This document shows positions 34,850 through 43,953 of a DNA stretch of 64,000 nt, piece by piece. The notes under the pieces are model-generated. The model saw only the letters and a list, made by a program, of their open reading frames with translations. It did not search any database and was not told the origin of the DNA. Location: assembly GCA_009993605.1 (NCBI GenBank), contig JAACTB010000019.1, positions 1 to 64,000 of the forward strand. The letters are read 5' to 3'. Positions within the stretch are counted from its first letter, which is position 1, and every line of letters starts with the position of its first letter. Origin of the DNA: Erythrobacter sp. GTDB lineage: Bacteria > Pseudomonadota > Alphaproteobacteria > Sphingomonadales > Sphingomonadaceae. Position numbers and translations under genes: made by a program.

Positions 34850-34884
34850 AAAAAGGCGCCCCCGATCGGGAGGCGCCTTTTTTG
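34850..34884. terminator. Bidirectional terminator between hslU and the TonB receptor
   Basis: AAAAAGGCGCC, CCCGATCGGGA and GGCGCCTTTTTT form a long GC-rich hairpin with A's before and T's after. It can stop both the hslVU transcript and the leftward TonB receptor transcript. Confidence 0.85.
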
Positions 34885-34901
34885 TCAGCATCGAGGACGC
34901 T

Positions 34902-37658
34902 TCAGAATTCGGCCGAGATCGACGCGCCGAAGCTGCGGCCCACTTCGTAGCTGTTGATGTCGATCCGGCGCGTGCCGTTGTCCTGGAATTCGAAATGGTC
35001 GCGCCCGGTGACGTTGCGCGCTTCCAGTTTCAGTTCGAGCGGCACCCCGCCGAGATTCAGCCCTTGGCGATAGACGAGGTCGAGGCGGAGGCCCGGATCC
35101 TCGCCAATATCGGGCAGGTTCGCCGTGCCGCGGCTCGTTACGCGCTCGCTGGCATAGCTCAGCAGCATGGTGAATTGCTGCAGATCCTCGGTGTCTTCGA
35201 GGCCGAGTTGCAGGTTCACCAAGTGATCCGACTGTCCGGTCAGCGCCACGCCGTCATTGAAGAAGTTCGACGCGGGCTGATCGGCGAAGGGGAAGACGCT
35301 GACGATATCGCCATCGCGGACCTTCAATTCGGATGTCGTATATGTGTAGTTCGCGATCAGGATCGCGCGCTTCGTTTCGAAGAACCCGCCCCAATCGTAG
35401 AGATCCTTGCCGAGCTGGGATTCGAATTCGAAGCCGTAGAGCGTGGCAGAAGGCGCGTTGGCGAAGCCGCTGACCTGCTCGTTGTCCGAGAAGCTCGAGA
35501 ACACTTCGATCGGGTTTTCGATGTCCTTGAAGAAGCCCGCCAGGCTGATCTTGTCGCCCCCGCCGAGATAATATTCGGCGCGCGCTTCGGCGTTGATCAG
35601 TTCGCTGTCGACGAGGCGCGGGTTGCCGTTGAACTGGCGATTGGTTTCGGGGTCGAAATAGGTCTGGAAGATCAGCTCGCGGAACTGGGGGCGGGCGATC
35701 GTCTTCGATGCGCTGGCACGCAATTGCAGGCGATCGGTCGCTTCCCAGGTGATCGTGCCGCCGGGCAGCCAGTAATCGTTCTTGAGGTTCGTGCCGCTAC
35801 CCGAATTGAGGGGCACGGCGAACACCTCGACCGGGCTGACGGTCTGCGTCGCATCCTCGTACCGCACGCCGAGATCGAGCGTGACGGTATCGAAGGGCGT
35901 GACGTTCACCTTCGCATAGCCGGCATGGACGGTCAGATTGGCGGCGAAGGCCGGATCGCTCTGCGTCGTTTCGAAGATGTTGAAATTGAACGGTCCGATG
36001 CCCGCTGCCGCCTGTGCCGCCGGATCGTAACCCAGCTGGATCAGCGAATCGCCCAATAGATTATCGGGCCGGAAGGCGCCGAAGATGTCGGGGAAGCCGG
36101 TGGTGGCGCGAATGTCGAATTCGCGCCGGGTCGAGATGCGGTCGGTATCGCTATAGGCGTAACCGATCGTCACGCCGATCCGGTCGGACACGCGATAGCC
36201 CAGATCGATCCCTCCGAAATACAGGTCCTCGGTCAGATCGGAGAAGGAGACGATCGCGCCGCCGCGCTGGGGGTCGAGCGTGTTGAGGAACAGATCGCCC
36301 AAGGGATCGCCGGCATTGTTGCTGCGCGAATAGGTGAACTCCCACTCATACGGCGCCTCGCGCTGCGTCTGGGCATAGCCGCCGCGCAGATCGACCGAGA
36401 GATCGCCGAACTCCATCTCGCCGACGAATTGCGAATTGTAGAGTTGGCGTTCGAACCAGGCCGTATCCTGGACGAGATCGGTGTCCCCGTTCTGGAGATC
36501 GTCCCCAAGGGCGAGCGAGCCGCGCTTGAGACTGTCGCGGATGAAGAGGTTGGTGAAGCGGAACTGGTGCTCGCCGATCTCCAGCCCGAACCCCAGCAAT
36601 CCGTTCAGGAGGATGCGATTGTCCGTCACGAAGTCGGTAAAATCGGACCGCAATTCGAGATCGGCGTTGATCGCGGTCTGCTGCGTGATGCGGCGATTGC
36701 GCCATTTGTTGCTGAGCGAGGCGGTGGCGATCACGCCGATGCGGCCGCTATCGCCGAAATCGGCGCTGGTACCCATTGTGATCCCGCCCGACAGGTTGGC
36801 GGGCGTCCAATCGGTCTTCTGCAGCAGGATGCGGTTCGGGTTGCCGAGCTGGGTCAGGATCGCCTGCTGATCGACGCCGGGGTCGCTGATGCGCGCACCG
36901 CTGTCGAGGAAGCCCTGCAAAGCCGGCACGATATCGCGGCTGCCATCGTCGAAGCCGAACCAGTCATAGTCCGACCCGAAATAGGTGTATCCCTTGGAGA
37001 AGGTGGTCTGTTCGTCCCCGCTGATACCTGCCGACAGGGTGATGAAGCTTTCGTCGGGAATCGCCTTGGTCGTCAGATTGATGACGCCGCCGCCGAATTC
37101 GCCGGGGAAGTTCGCCGAATAGGTCTTCTGCACCAGGCTGGAGGCGACGACGTTGGTCGGAAAGATGTCGAGCGGGACGACGCGGCTCAGCGGCTGGGGC
37201 GATGGCAAAGGGAGGCCGTTCAGGAGCGCCAGCGAATAGCGATCGCCGAGCCCGCGGACATAGACGAGGCCGTTGCCCACGGTCGAAAGGCCGGTCACGC
37301 GGCTCAATGCGCCCGCGATGTCGCCTTCGCCCGTGCGCGCGATGGCTTCGGCGCTGAGCACGGAGATGACCTGCGTCGAATTGCGCTCGGGCTCGACCCG
37401 GCGGCGTCCGGTCACGACGATGAGGTCCCCGCCGGGGACGGAAACTTCCGGCGTCTCGTCGATCTGCGTGTCCTGGCCGACGCCTGCGGCGGTGTCGGTC
37501 AGGACATCGTCGTCCTCCGGGTCGGGCGATTCGCCCTGGGCGACGCCGCTAGGCGGGCCGCCAGTGCCTTGCGCGAAAGCGAGGGCCGGGCAGGACAGCG
37601 CCGTGGTGAAAAGCAGCAACCCGGTCAGCTTCTTGCCGGTGGACATGCCGAAGGACAT
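34902..37658 (-). CDS. TonB-dependent outer membrane receptor
   Basis: A 918-residue receptor. The signal peptide MSFGMSTGKKLTGLLLFTTALSCPALAFAQ is followed by a plug domain with a TonB box-like GGDLIVVTGRRR and the GDIAGALSRVTGLSTVGNGLVYVRGLGDRYSLALLNG region. A 22-strand beta-barrel ends FGASISAEF. The ATG at 37658 has GAGGGG upstream and is preferred over 37673. It follows the lipoprotein gene by 119 bases in the same direction, so they probably form one operon; the lipoprotein could be a surface partner. Substrate unknown. A Pho-box-like site near 39549 hints at phosphate-starvation control (inference). Confidence 0.92.
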   Translation of the reverse strand: MSFGMSTGKKLTGLLLFTTALSCPALAFAQGTGGPPSGVAQGESPDPEDDDVLTDTAAGVGQDTQIDETPEVSVPGGDLIVVTGRRRVEPERNSTQVISVLSAEAIARTGEGDIAGALSRVTGLSTVGNGLVYVRGLGDRYSLALLNGLPLPSPQPLSRVVPLDIFPTNVVASSLVQKTYSANFPGEFGGGVINLTTKAIPDESFITLSAGISGDEQTTFSKGYTYFGSDYDWFGFDDGSRDIVPALQGFLDSGARISDPGVDQQAILTQLGNPNRILLQKTDWTPANLSGGITMGTSADFGDSGRIGVIATASLSNKWRNRRITQQTAINADLELRSDFTDFVTDNRILLNGLLGFGLEIGEHQFRFTNLFIRDSLKRGSLALGDDLQNGDTDLVQDTAWFERQLYNSQFVGEMEFGDLSVDLRGGYAQTQREAPYEWEFTYSRSNNAGDPLGDLFLNTLDPQRGGAIVSFSDLTEDLYFGGIDLGYRVSDRIGVTIGYAYSDTDRISTRREFDIRATTGFPDIFGAFRPDNLLGDSLIQLGYDPAAQAAAGIGPFNFNIFETTQSDPAFAANLTVHAGYAKVNVTPFDTVTLDLGVRYEDATQTVSPVEVFAVPLNSGSGTNLKNDYWLPGGTITWEATDRLQLRASASKTIARPQFRELIFQTYFDPETNRQFNGNPRLVDSELINAEARAEYYLGGGDKISLAGFFKDIENPIEVFSSFSDNEQVSGFANAPSATLYGFEFESQLGKDLYDWGGFFETKRAILIANYTYTTSELKVRDGDIVSVFPFADQPASNFFNDGVALTGQSDHLVNLQLGLEDTEDLQQFTMLLSYASERVTSRGTANLPDIGEDPGLRLDLVYRQGLNLGGVPLELKLEARNVTGRDHFEFQDNGTRRIDINSYEVGRSFGASISAEF

Positions 37659-37777
37659 GGATGACCCCCTCATCTGGTCGAATTCATAATAATCGGTGCG
37701 GGGCCGGACTCGGCCCGGTCGAAAGTGGTGAAAGGGGGAGCGGACGGATGCGCCCGCTCCCCCATGTCAGGCTGCGA

Positions 37778-39352
37778 TCAGGAATAGACCGGCAGCGAGA
37801 TGCAGGCGGTCACCGCGCTGTCGAAGGTCGCGGTCGCCGAGTTGCAGGTCCAGCCGTTGATCCAGGTGTTGTTGCCCGGATAGACCGCGCCGATATTCGT
37901 CGGGTTGGTGAAGAAGCTGCTCAGCGCCGTCGGATTGAACACCGCCACGCCGTTCTCGTTCGCACCATTGACGAACGTCATCGACAACGTGTTCGTGAAA
38001 TTGGCGTTGTTGTTGGTGCCCGCGTTGAAGATACCCTGCGTCTGATCGGCGGTCACGCCGCTGCCATTGCGGAAGTCGGTGGCGCAATCGAGCACGAAGG
38101 AGTTGAAGCGCGGCACGCCCAGCTCGTCGTCACCCGTGGTCTGGATCGTCTCGGCATTGTCGATGCGCAGGCACGGCGTCGCGCCCTGACGATCAACGAG
38201 GACGCTGTTTACGATCGCATAATCGGTGCCGCCGCGGATGCGGATCGCCTGGTCGCGGGTGCCGCTATTGGCGATGAAGGTGGCGTTCGAGATCTGCGTG
38301 TTCTGGCGCGGGGTCGAATTGTTGAAGGCGTTGCTCGAATCCGCTTCGATGATCGTGTCGCCGACGCCGGGGCGCTGGACCGCGATCACGAACTGGAGAT
38401 TGGTCTTCACGCCCGTATCGGTGTCGATCGAATCGTCTTCCGCGCCGACCACGATCAGGCGCGTCATGTTGACCCGGCCGCCGAAGAATTCGACGCCGTC
38501 GTCCGAGCTGTTGTAGCTCATCACGCGGTCGAAGGTGGTGCCGGTGCCGGTGCCGCCGGTGGTCAGCGCCTGCAATTCGTTGTCGCCCGACAGGACGAAG
38601 CCGGAATAGCGGATCTGGACATAGGCGAGATCGCCGCTCTTGTCGTTCGGAGTGGCGCCGCCGAACAGGGCGGGCTGGGCCGCGCCTTCGACCTGGCGTT
38701 CGCAGTTGACGCTGCCCGGCGTGGCGCCCGGCGCGATGCAGTCCGTGACGGGCGCACGGCCCGCGAGGACGACGCCGCCCCACTGGCCCGACGAGCTGTC
38801 ATTGTTAAGCCCCTGGACGTTGTCGCGGCTGGTGAAGATGATCGGGCGGGCCTGGGTGCCCACGGCGGTCAGGCGGTTGCCGCGATTGACCATCAGGAAG
38901 CTCGACCCGGCGGCATAGACGCGCACGCCCGGCTCCATCGTCAGGTTGACGTTGCTGTCGGTCGCGCCGTCCGAATTATCGGGGGCGGGGCCGCCATCGG
39001 TCCCGACATCGACGCGGCCGTTCATGCGATACAGGATACCGCGATTGAACGGCAGCGTGCTCGACGCGGTGAAGCGCGCGGGCATGGTGCAGACGCGATA
39101 TTCGCCGGTCGGGCCAGAGATCGTACCGTCATTGACGAGCTGATCGGGGTTCGAAATCGTGGGGCAGCCCGCCGCCGGAGTCACCAGCGTGCTGGTCGGC
39201 GTGGGCGTCGGCGCGGGAGCGGGCGCCGGGGCCGGGGGATTGTTGATGGTGATGTTGCCGCCGGTGCCGGGCGAAACGATTTCGTCGGCCCCGCAGCTCG
39301 CCAATGCGAGCGCGCTGGTGCCGAGTACGAGCGTACGGAAAAGATAAGTCAC
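37778..39352 (-). CDS. Lipoprotein partner of the TonB receptor, beta-helix-like
   Basis: A 524-residue lipoprotein starting at GTG 39352. The lipobox is ALASC (Cys near residue 20), followed by a Pro/Ala/Thr-rich linker (PAPAPAPAPTPTPTSTLV). The remainder is rich in Asn/Gly/Thr with short repeats (FIANSGTRDQAIRIRGGTDYAIVNSV, IRYSGFVLSGDNELQALT), suggesting a right-handed beta-helix. GAGGGG sits ten bases before the GTG. It is upstream of and probably co-transcribed with the TonB receptor, giving a surface-exposed binder plus uptake channel. I do not know its substrate. Confidence 0.82.
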   Translation of the reverse strand: MTYLFRTLVLGTSALALASCGADEIVSPGTGGNITINNPPAPAPAPAPTPTPTSTLVTPAAGCPTISNPDQLVNDGTISGPTGEYRVCTMPARFTASSTLPFNRGILYRMNGRVDVGTDGGPAPDNSDGATDSNVNLTMEPGVRVYAAGSSFLMVNRGNRLTAVGTQARPIIFTSRDNVQGLNNDSSSGQWGGVVLAGRAPVTDCIAPGATPGSVNCERQVEGAAQPALFGGATPNDKSGDLAYVQIRYSGFVLSGDNELQALTTGGTGTGTTFDRVMSYNSSDDGVEFFGGRVNMTRLIVVGAEDDSIDTDTGVKTNLQFVIAVQRPGVGDTIIEADSSNAFNNSTPRQNTQISNATFIANSGTRDQAIRIRGGTDYAIVNSVLVDRQGATPCLRIDNAETIQTTGDDELGVPRFNSFVLDCATDFRNGSGVTADQTQGIFNAGTNNNANFTNTLSMTFVNGANENGVAVFNPTALSSFFTNPTNIGAVYPGNNTWINGWTCNSATATFDSAVTACISLPVYS

Positions 39353-39548
39353 GGGCAGCGGTCCCCTCAAAAAACCGGATGAATTGTGTCGCGAAGCTTG
39401 ATCGCGACTCGCCCGCTAGGCCCGCTGCGTGACAGTTTGTGTCGGTCCGTGACACTTCGCTTACAAAACCGGACATTCTTGCCAGATGACCGAGCGAGGG
39501 GCGGAATTGCGTCGGTTCGAGGGGGAATGCGTAGGCCTCAGATCGCGA

Positions 39549-39566
39549 ATGACACTTAAATGACAA
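39549..39566 (-). promoter_or_regulatory. Pho-box-like site
   Basis: On the minus strand the sequence is TTGTCATTTAAGTGTCAT: two half-sites TTGTCAT and GTGTCAT eleven bases apart, each matching the PhoB half-site CTGTCAT at six of seven positions. It lies about 200 bases upstream of the lipoprotein start and 68 bases upstream of the divergent small gene. No clear -10 element is placed at the classical distance, so regulation is a hypothesis. Confidence 0.4.
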
Positions 39567-39633
39567 TGTTACAGTTATGTTGCATCATCGATCCTTCACC
39601 GTCATAAAAGCTGCGGGAAAGAGGAGATGACCG

Positions 39634-40017
39634 ATGTTCGCTCTCGCACAAATCACCGCGCTGGCCCTCGCCGCGCACACGCCCGCCGCCATGACCGTGC
39701 AGGATCAGGGCTCAAGCTTCGGCACGCAGGAACTGGTAGAAGGCCGCGATACTGCCGCCATCCGAGCGATCGGCGCCGATGCCGATCAAGCGGCCAAGGA
39801 TCCGGCGATGCTGATCAACCTCGCCATCGCCCATGCGCGGCGCGGGGACGATGCACGCGCTCGCGACCTGTTCGAAGCGGCCATGATGCATGACGATCGG
39901 GCCGAACTGGAAACCGCCGACGGCAAGTGGGTGGATTCCCGCGTGCTCGCGCGCAAGGGGCTGGCGATGCTGGATCGCGGGGCCTTTGCCTCGACCGCGT
40001 CGATCGCGTCACGTTAA
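39634..40017 (+). CDS. Small exported TPR-like protein
   Basis: A 127-residue protein with GAGGAG seven bases before the ATG. The N terminus (MFALAQITALALAAHTPAAM) is a short signal-like hydrophobic stretch. The rest contains one TPR-like helix pair: DPAMLINLAIAHARRGDDARARDLFEAAM, with a second partial helix near the C terminus. It may be secreted or periplasmic. I do not recognise the family. It diverges from the lipoprotein/TonB operon and is closed by a strong terminator, so it is monocistronic. Confidence 0.7.
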   Translation: MFALAQITALALAAHTPAAMTVQDQGSSFGTQELVEGRDTAAIRAIGADADQAAKDPAMLINLAIAHARRGDDARARDLFEAAMMHDDRAELETADGKWVDSRVLARKGLAMLDRGAFASTASIASR

Positions 40018-40057
40018 ACTGGTTTAGCAAGTCCGCGCTGCGGCGTGGGGTATGAAT

Positions 40058-40093
40058 ACGGCTCGTCCGATCGTCGGACGGGCCGTTTTTCGT
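40058..40093 (+). terminator. Terminator after the small TPR-like gene
   Basis: ACGGCTCGTCCGA, TCG, TCGGACGGGCCGT then TTTTTC form a strong hairpin with a U tail. Confidence 0.8.
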
Positions 40094-40140
40094 TGGGCCG
40101 TTTTTTCAATGGGACGAATGGCGGGAACTGGTTCATAACC

Positions 40141-40158
40141 GTGTCACCCTCGTGTCAT
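40141..40158 (+). promoter_or_regulatory. Second Pho-box-like site, before the T4SS operon
   Basis: GTGTCACCCTCGTGTCAT has half-sites GTGTCAC and GTGTCAT eleven bases apart, about 40 bases before virB1. A TATTAT word follows after one base, which is too close for a standard PhoB promoter, so this may be chance. Confidence 0.28.
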
Positions 40159-40196
40159 GTATTATAGCCAGTGCGACCGGGAGTGTGGAGGGCGCT

Positions 40197-40865
40197 ATGA
40201 TTCGAGCCATTTCGGCAGGCAGACTATCGCGGACCGCCATGCGCGGCGCCCTGCTGCTTGGCGCGGGCCTGATCGGTATGCAGGCCCTGATCGCAGCGCC
40301 GGCAAAGGCGGATGTCCTGCAGATCGACGATGGCGCCGCGCGCTGGATCGCGGGCGGCTCGCCCGAGGCTTTGCCGGAGACGGCGGTGCTGGCGGCCGAT
40401 GGCGATTTCGAAGCGGTGGAAGGCCTGATGCTGCCCGATCGCGCATTGGCCGATCCGCGCCTCCACGCAATGGGCGTGCCGCAGAACTATCGCGCCAAGG
40501 TCGACGAACTCGCCGCGCGCTTCGATCTCAGCCCGTCACTGATCGAGGCGCTGGTCTGGCAGGAGAGCCGCTGGCGTCACGATGCCCGCTCCCCCGTCGG
40601 TGCGCGCGGCCTTGCCCAGCTGATGCCGGGCACGGCCCGCGACCTCGGCGTGAACCCCGACGATCCCTTCGCCAATCTGGAAGGCGGCGCGCGCTATCTG
40701 CGCGAACAGATCGATCGCTTCGATGGCGACTTGGAGAAAGCCCTGGCGGCCTATAATGCAGGGCCGGGGAGAGTGCTGCGCGCCGGGGGCATCCCGCGCA
40801 TTCGCGAAACCCAGCTTTATGTCGCGGCCATCATGGGCCGCCTGTCCGATCATTCCCGGGAGTAG
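40197..40865 (+). CDS. virB1: VirB1-like lytic transglycosylase
   Basis: A 222-residue exported protein. A signal peptide (GALLLGAGLIGMQALIAAPAKA) is followed by about 75 residues of linker and a C-terminal SLT domain (about 110-215). Catalytic Glu sits in EALVWQESRWRHDARSPVGARGLAQLMPGTARDLGV; AYNAGPGRV and the ending confirm the fold. It opens the peptidoglycan so the secretion channel can be assembled. GGAGGG just before the ATG at 40197 decides the start. It is the first gene of the virB operon. Confidence 0.88.
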   Translation: MIRAISAGRLSRTAMRGALLLGAGLIGMQALIAAPAKADVLQIDDGAARWIAGGSPEALPETAVLAADGDFEAVEGLMLPDRALADPRLHAMGVPQNYRAKVDELAARFDLSPSLIEALVWQESRWRHDARSPVGARGLAQLMPGTARDLGVNPDDPFANLEGGARYLREQIDRFDGDLEKALAAYNAGPGRVLRAGGIPRIRETQLYVAAIMGRLSDHSRE

Positions 40866-40873
40866 TTTGTTCT

Positions 40874-41176
40874 ATGCGTTCCGTATTCCGTGCCGCCGCT
40901 CTGGCTCTTCTGGCTTTGCCCACCGCCGCCTTCGCGCAAGGTGCCGATCCCGCCGGTTCGGGCCCAATCGTCGCCGCGCTCGGCTGGCTTCAGGGTACGC
41001 TGCTCGGCAACGTCGCCACGGCCGTCGCGGTGATGGCGGTCGCCGCGGTCGGCTTCATGATGCTGACCGGGCGTCTCAACTGGCGCTTCGGGGCAACCGT
41101 GATCATCGGCGTCTTCATCCTGTTCGGTGCCGCATCGATCGTCGCGGGCATCCAGGGCGCGGCTTCGGGCGTGTAG
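40874..41176 (+). CDS. virB2: VirB2 pilin (TrbC family)
   Basis: A 100-residue pilin precursor. The signal peptide ends near AFAQ; the mature part has two hydrophobic helices (LLGNVATAVAVMAVAAVGFMML; FGATVIIGVFILFGAASIVAG) separated by a short polar turn (TGRLNWR). That is the TrbC/VirB2 pattern. It would form the extracellular pilus or tip of the secretion channel. The stop is followed directly by the virB3 ATG (TAGGATG). Confidence 0.88.
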   Translation: MRSVFRAAALALLALPTAAFAQGADPAGSGPIVAALGWLQGTLLGNVATAVAVMAVAAVGFMMLTGRLNWRFGATVIIGVFILFGAASIVAGIQGAASGV

Positions 41177-41177
41177 G

Positions 41178-41462
41178 ATGAGCCAGCTGGTCCGCCATCC
41201 CGTGCACCGTGCGCTGACCCGCCCGCAGATGTTCGCGGGCGTGACGTTCAATTATTTCATCATCAACGGGATGGTGACGACCGAGGCGTTCCTGATCACC
41301 GGGAGCTGGCTCGCTTTGCTGGTCTTCGCGGTGATGCACGGGATCGGCTATTTCGCCTGCCTGCGCGAACCGCGCATCTTCGATCTGTGGATCACGAAAG
41401 TGTCCAAGTGCCCGCGGGTGAAGAATTACAACAAGTGGGGCTGCAACAGCTACGCCGCCTAG
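41178..41462 (+). CDS. virB3: VirB3-like inner membrane protein
   Basis: A 94-residue VirB3-type protein. LVRHPVHRALTRPQMFAGV at the N terminus is the family signature. A hydrophobic region with one or two membrane helices follows (FNYFIINGMVTTEAFLITGSWLALLVFAVMHGIGYFACL), and a basic C-terminal tail (ITKVSKCPRVKNYNKWGCNS). It assists VirB4 at the base of the channel. The ATG at 41178 is one base after the virB2 stop; a longer frame upstream is overlapping junk. Confidence 0.9.
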   Translation: MSQLVRHPVHRALTRPQMFAGVTFNYFIINGMVTTEAFLITGSWLALLVFAVMHGIGYFACLREPRIFDLWITKVSKCPRVKNYNKWGCNSYAA

Positions 41463-41508
41463 AACCGGCGGGCCGATCGCGCCCGCCAAACGATAAGGAT
41501 CGCGACCT

Positions 41509-43953
41509 ATGAGCAAGTGGAAAGGCGCAGCGGCCTGGAGCGCGAAGGAAGCGCGCGCCGGAGACCGGCTGCCCTATGCCCGCCTGGTCGACGAAAGCAC
41601 GCTGCTGCTGCGCGACGGCAGTGTGATGACGGCTTTGCAGGTCCCCGGCCTGCTGTTCGAAACCGAGGACAGCGAGGCGCTGAACGCCCATGCGGCCACG
41701 CGCGAAGTGATGCTGCGTTCGACGCTGGATGCGCGGTTCGTCATGTATCACCACGTGATCCGCCGCCGGGTCGAAGTCGATCTCGAAGCGGCGTTCCCCG
41801 ATCCGCTCAGCCGCCATATCGATGCGCGCTGGCAGGAACGGTTGGGATCGGGATCGCTCTTCATCAACGACCAGTTCATTACCCTGATCCGCCGCCCCGC
41901 GCGCGGCAAGGCGGGCTGGGTCGAACGCACCGCCAAGGCCTGGAAGAAGAAGGGCAAGGGCGGCTCCGAGATCGAGGTCGATCCCAAGGATCTGCGCTCG
42001 CTACGCGCGGCGGCGACCGGCCTGGCCGCCTCTCTTTCGGCCTATGGGGCGCAGCCGCTGGGCGATTACGCCGGGCCGAACGACACCACCAATAACGAGC
42101 TGCTCGAGCTGCTTTCGGCGCTGTATAATGGCGAGATGCGGCCCGTTCGCCGTCCGGGCGACGATGTCGATATCGGCCATATGCTGCCCTATCGCCGGGT
42201 CAGCTTCGGGCTGGATGCGCTGGAGCAGCGCGGCTCGGGCGCGCCCGATTTCTCCGCGATCCTGGGCCTCAAGGAATATCCCGAAGCGACCACGCCGGGC
42301 CTGCTCGATGCGCTGCTGCGCCTGCCTTACGAGATGATCGTGAGCGAGAGCTACGCCCCGCAGGAGCGGCAGACCGCGCGCGAGCGGATGGATCTGGCGA
42401 TCCGACGCCTCAAATCCGCCGACGAGGAAGCGGCCGCCGAACGCGGCGACATGCTGGCCGCGCGCGATGCGCTGGGCGCGGGATCGGTCGGTTTCGGCGA
42501 TCATCACCTGACTGTGCTGGTGCGCGAGCGCGACCTTGCCCGGCTGGACGATGCCGCCGCCGCCTGTGCCGCCGCGATCTCGGATACCGGCGCGATCGCC
42601 GTGCGCGAGGACACCAATCTCGAGCCCAGCTTCTGGGGCCAGTTCCCCGGAAACGAGGGCTATCTGGTGCGCCGCGCGCTGATCTCCAGCGCCAATATGG
42701 CGAGCTTCGGATCGCTGCACGGCTTCGCTCTCGGCAAGCCCGACGGCAACCATTGGGGCGAGGCGGTGACGCTGCTTCAGACCACCAGCTCGACCCCCTT
42801 CTTCTTCAATTTCCACCACGGCGATCTGGGCAATTTCTCGGTCATCGGCCCGTCGGGTTCGGGCAAGACCGTGGTGATGAATTTCCTCGCCGCGCAGGCG
42901 CAGAAATTCAAGCCGCGCACGGTCCTGTTCGACAAGGATCGCGGTGCGGAACTGTTCATTCGCGGGATCGGCGGGCGTTACGATTCGATCCGATCGGGTG
43001 AGCCGACCGGCTTCAATCCGCTGGCATTGCCCGATACACCCGGCAATCGCGGCTTTTTGCGCGACTGGCTCAGCGTGATGCTGAAGGCCGAGGGGCCGGA
43101 AGAGGACGCGATCATCGCCACCGCGGTCGATGCGGCCTATCACAATGACGGGTCGCTGCGCCGCCTGCGGCATTTCAAGGAATTGCTCTCGGGCGCTCGC
43201 CGCCCGCAGCCGGGCGATCTGGCGGATAGGCTCGCCGCGTGGATCGGGGATGGCGAGCATGGCTGGCTGTTCGACAATGCGGAGGACCGGCTCGATCTCA
43301 GCGCCCGCGTGCTCGGCTTCGACATGACCGCGCTGCTCGAAAATCCGAAGCTGCGCACGCCGACCATGATGTATCTCTTCCACCGCATCGAAGAGCGGCT
43401 GGACGGCGATCCGACGATGATCCTGATCGACGAGGGCTGGAAGGCGCTCGACGACGAGATTTTCGCCGCGCGCATCCGTGACTGGCTGAAGACTTTGAGA
43501 AAGCGCAACGCGCTGGTCGGCTTCGCCACGCAGAGCGCGCGCGATGCGCTCGAAAGCCGGATTTCGACCGCGCTTGTCGAACAGACCGCGACGATGATCT
43601 TCATGCCCAACAGCCGTGCGCGGCCCGAGGATTATTGCGACGGCTTCGGCCTGACGCAGCACGAGCTGGCGCTGATCCGCACACTGCCCGCGCACAGCCG
43701 GTGTTTCCTGATCCGCCAGCCCGATGCGAGCGTCGTCGTCCGTCTGGATCTGTCGGGTGCGCCCGAAGTCCTGACCGTCCTGTCGGGCCGCGAAAGTGCG
43801 GTTCGCCGGCTCGACCTGTTGCGTTCGGCAGTGGGCGATGCGCCTGCCGACTGGTTCCCGACACTGACCGGCGCGGCATGGCCGGGCGATGCGGGCGATG
43901 CCTGGGCGGACATTCCCGAAGCGCTTGAAGCCCAGAAATTGGCCGCCGAATGA
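41509..43953 (+). CDS. virB4: VirB4 ATPase of the type IV secretion system
   Basis: An 814-residue CagE/TrbE/VirB4 ATPase. The N-terminal half interacts with the membrane complex. The C-terminal ATPase has Walker A GPSGSGKT near 447-454 and Walker B MILIDEGWKAL near 636, then FATQSARDALESRIS. It energises assembly and secretion. Length and motifs are complete, so it is likely functional. Its stop overlaps the virB6 start by four bases (ATGA). Confidence 0.96.
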   Translation: MSKWKGAAAWSAKEARAGDRLPYARLVDESTLLLRDGSVMTALQVPGLLFETEDSEALNAHAATREVMLRSTLDARFVMYHHVIRRRVEVDLEAAFPDPLSRHIDARWQERLGSGSLFINDQFITLIRRPARGKAGWVERTAKAWKKKGKGGSEIEVDPKDLRSLRAAATGLAASLSAYGAQPLGDYAGPNDTTNNELLELLSALYNGEMRPVRRPGDDVDIGHMLPYRRVSFGLDALEQRGSGAPDFSAILGLKEYPEATTPGLLDALLRLPYEMIVSESYAPQERQTARERMDLAIRRLKSADEEAAAERGDMLAARDALGAGSVGFGDHHLTVLVRERDLARLDDAAAACAAAISDTGAIAVREDTNLEPSFWGQFPGNEGYLVRRALISSANMASFGSLHGFALGKPDGNHWGEAVTLLQTTSSTPFFFNFHHGDLGNFSVIGPSGSGKTVVMNFLAAQAQKFKPRTVLFDKDRGAELFIRGIGGRYDSIRSGEPTGFNPLALPDTPGNRGFLRDWLSVMLKAEGPEEDAIIATAVDAAYHNDGSLRRLRHFKELLSGARRPQPGDLADRLAAWIGDGEHGWLFDNAEDRLDLSARVLGFDMTALLENPKLRTPTMMYLFHRIEERLDGDPTMILIDEGWKALDDEIFAARIRDWLKTLRKRNALVGFATQSARDALESRISTALVEQTATMIFMPNSRARPEDYCDGFGLTQHELALIRTLPAHSRCFLIRQPDASVVVRLDLSGAPEVLTVLSGRESAVRRLDLLRSAVGDAPADWFPTLTGAAWPGDAGDAWADIPEALEAQKLAAE

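Noticed and set aside
36429-37664. Plus-strand frame opposite the TonB receptor
   Set aside because: Low-complexity antisense shadow; the receptor on the minus strand has clear motifs.
37661-39382. 573-residue plus-strand frame opposite the lipoprotein
   Set aside because: Arg/Ala/Asp-rich antisense translation with no recognisable domain; the lipoprotein has a signal and lipobox.
39420-39470. GTGACAGTTTGTGTCGGTCC and GTGACACTTCG words as another Pho box
   Set aside because: The half-sites are spaced by ten or twenty bases rather than eleven, and the middle one is poor.
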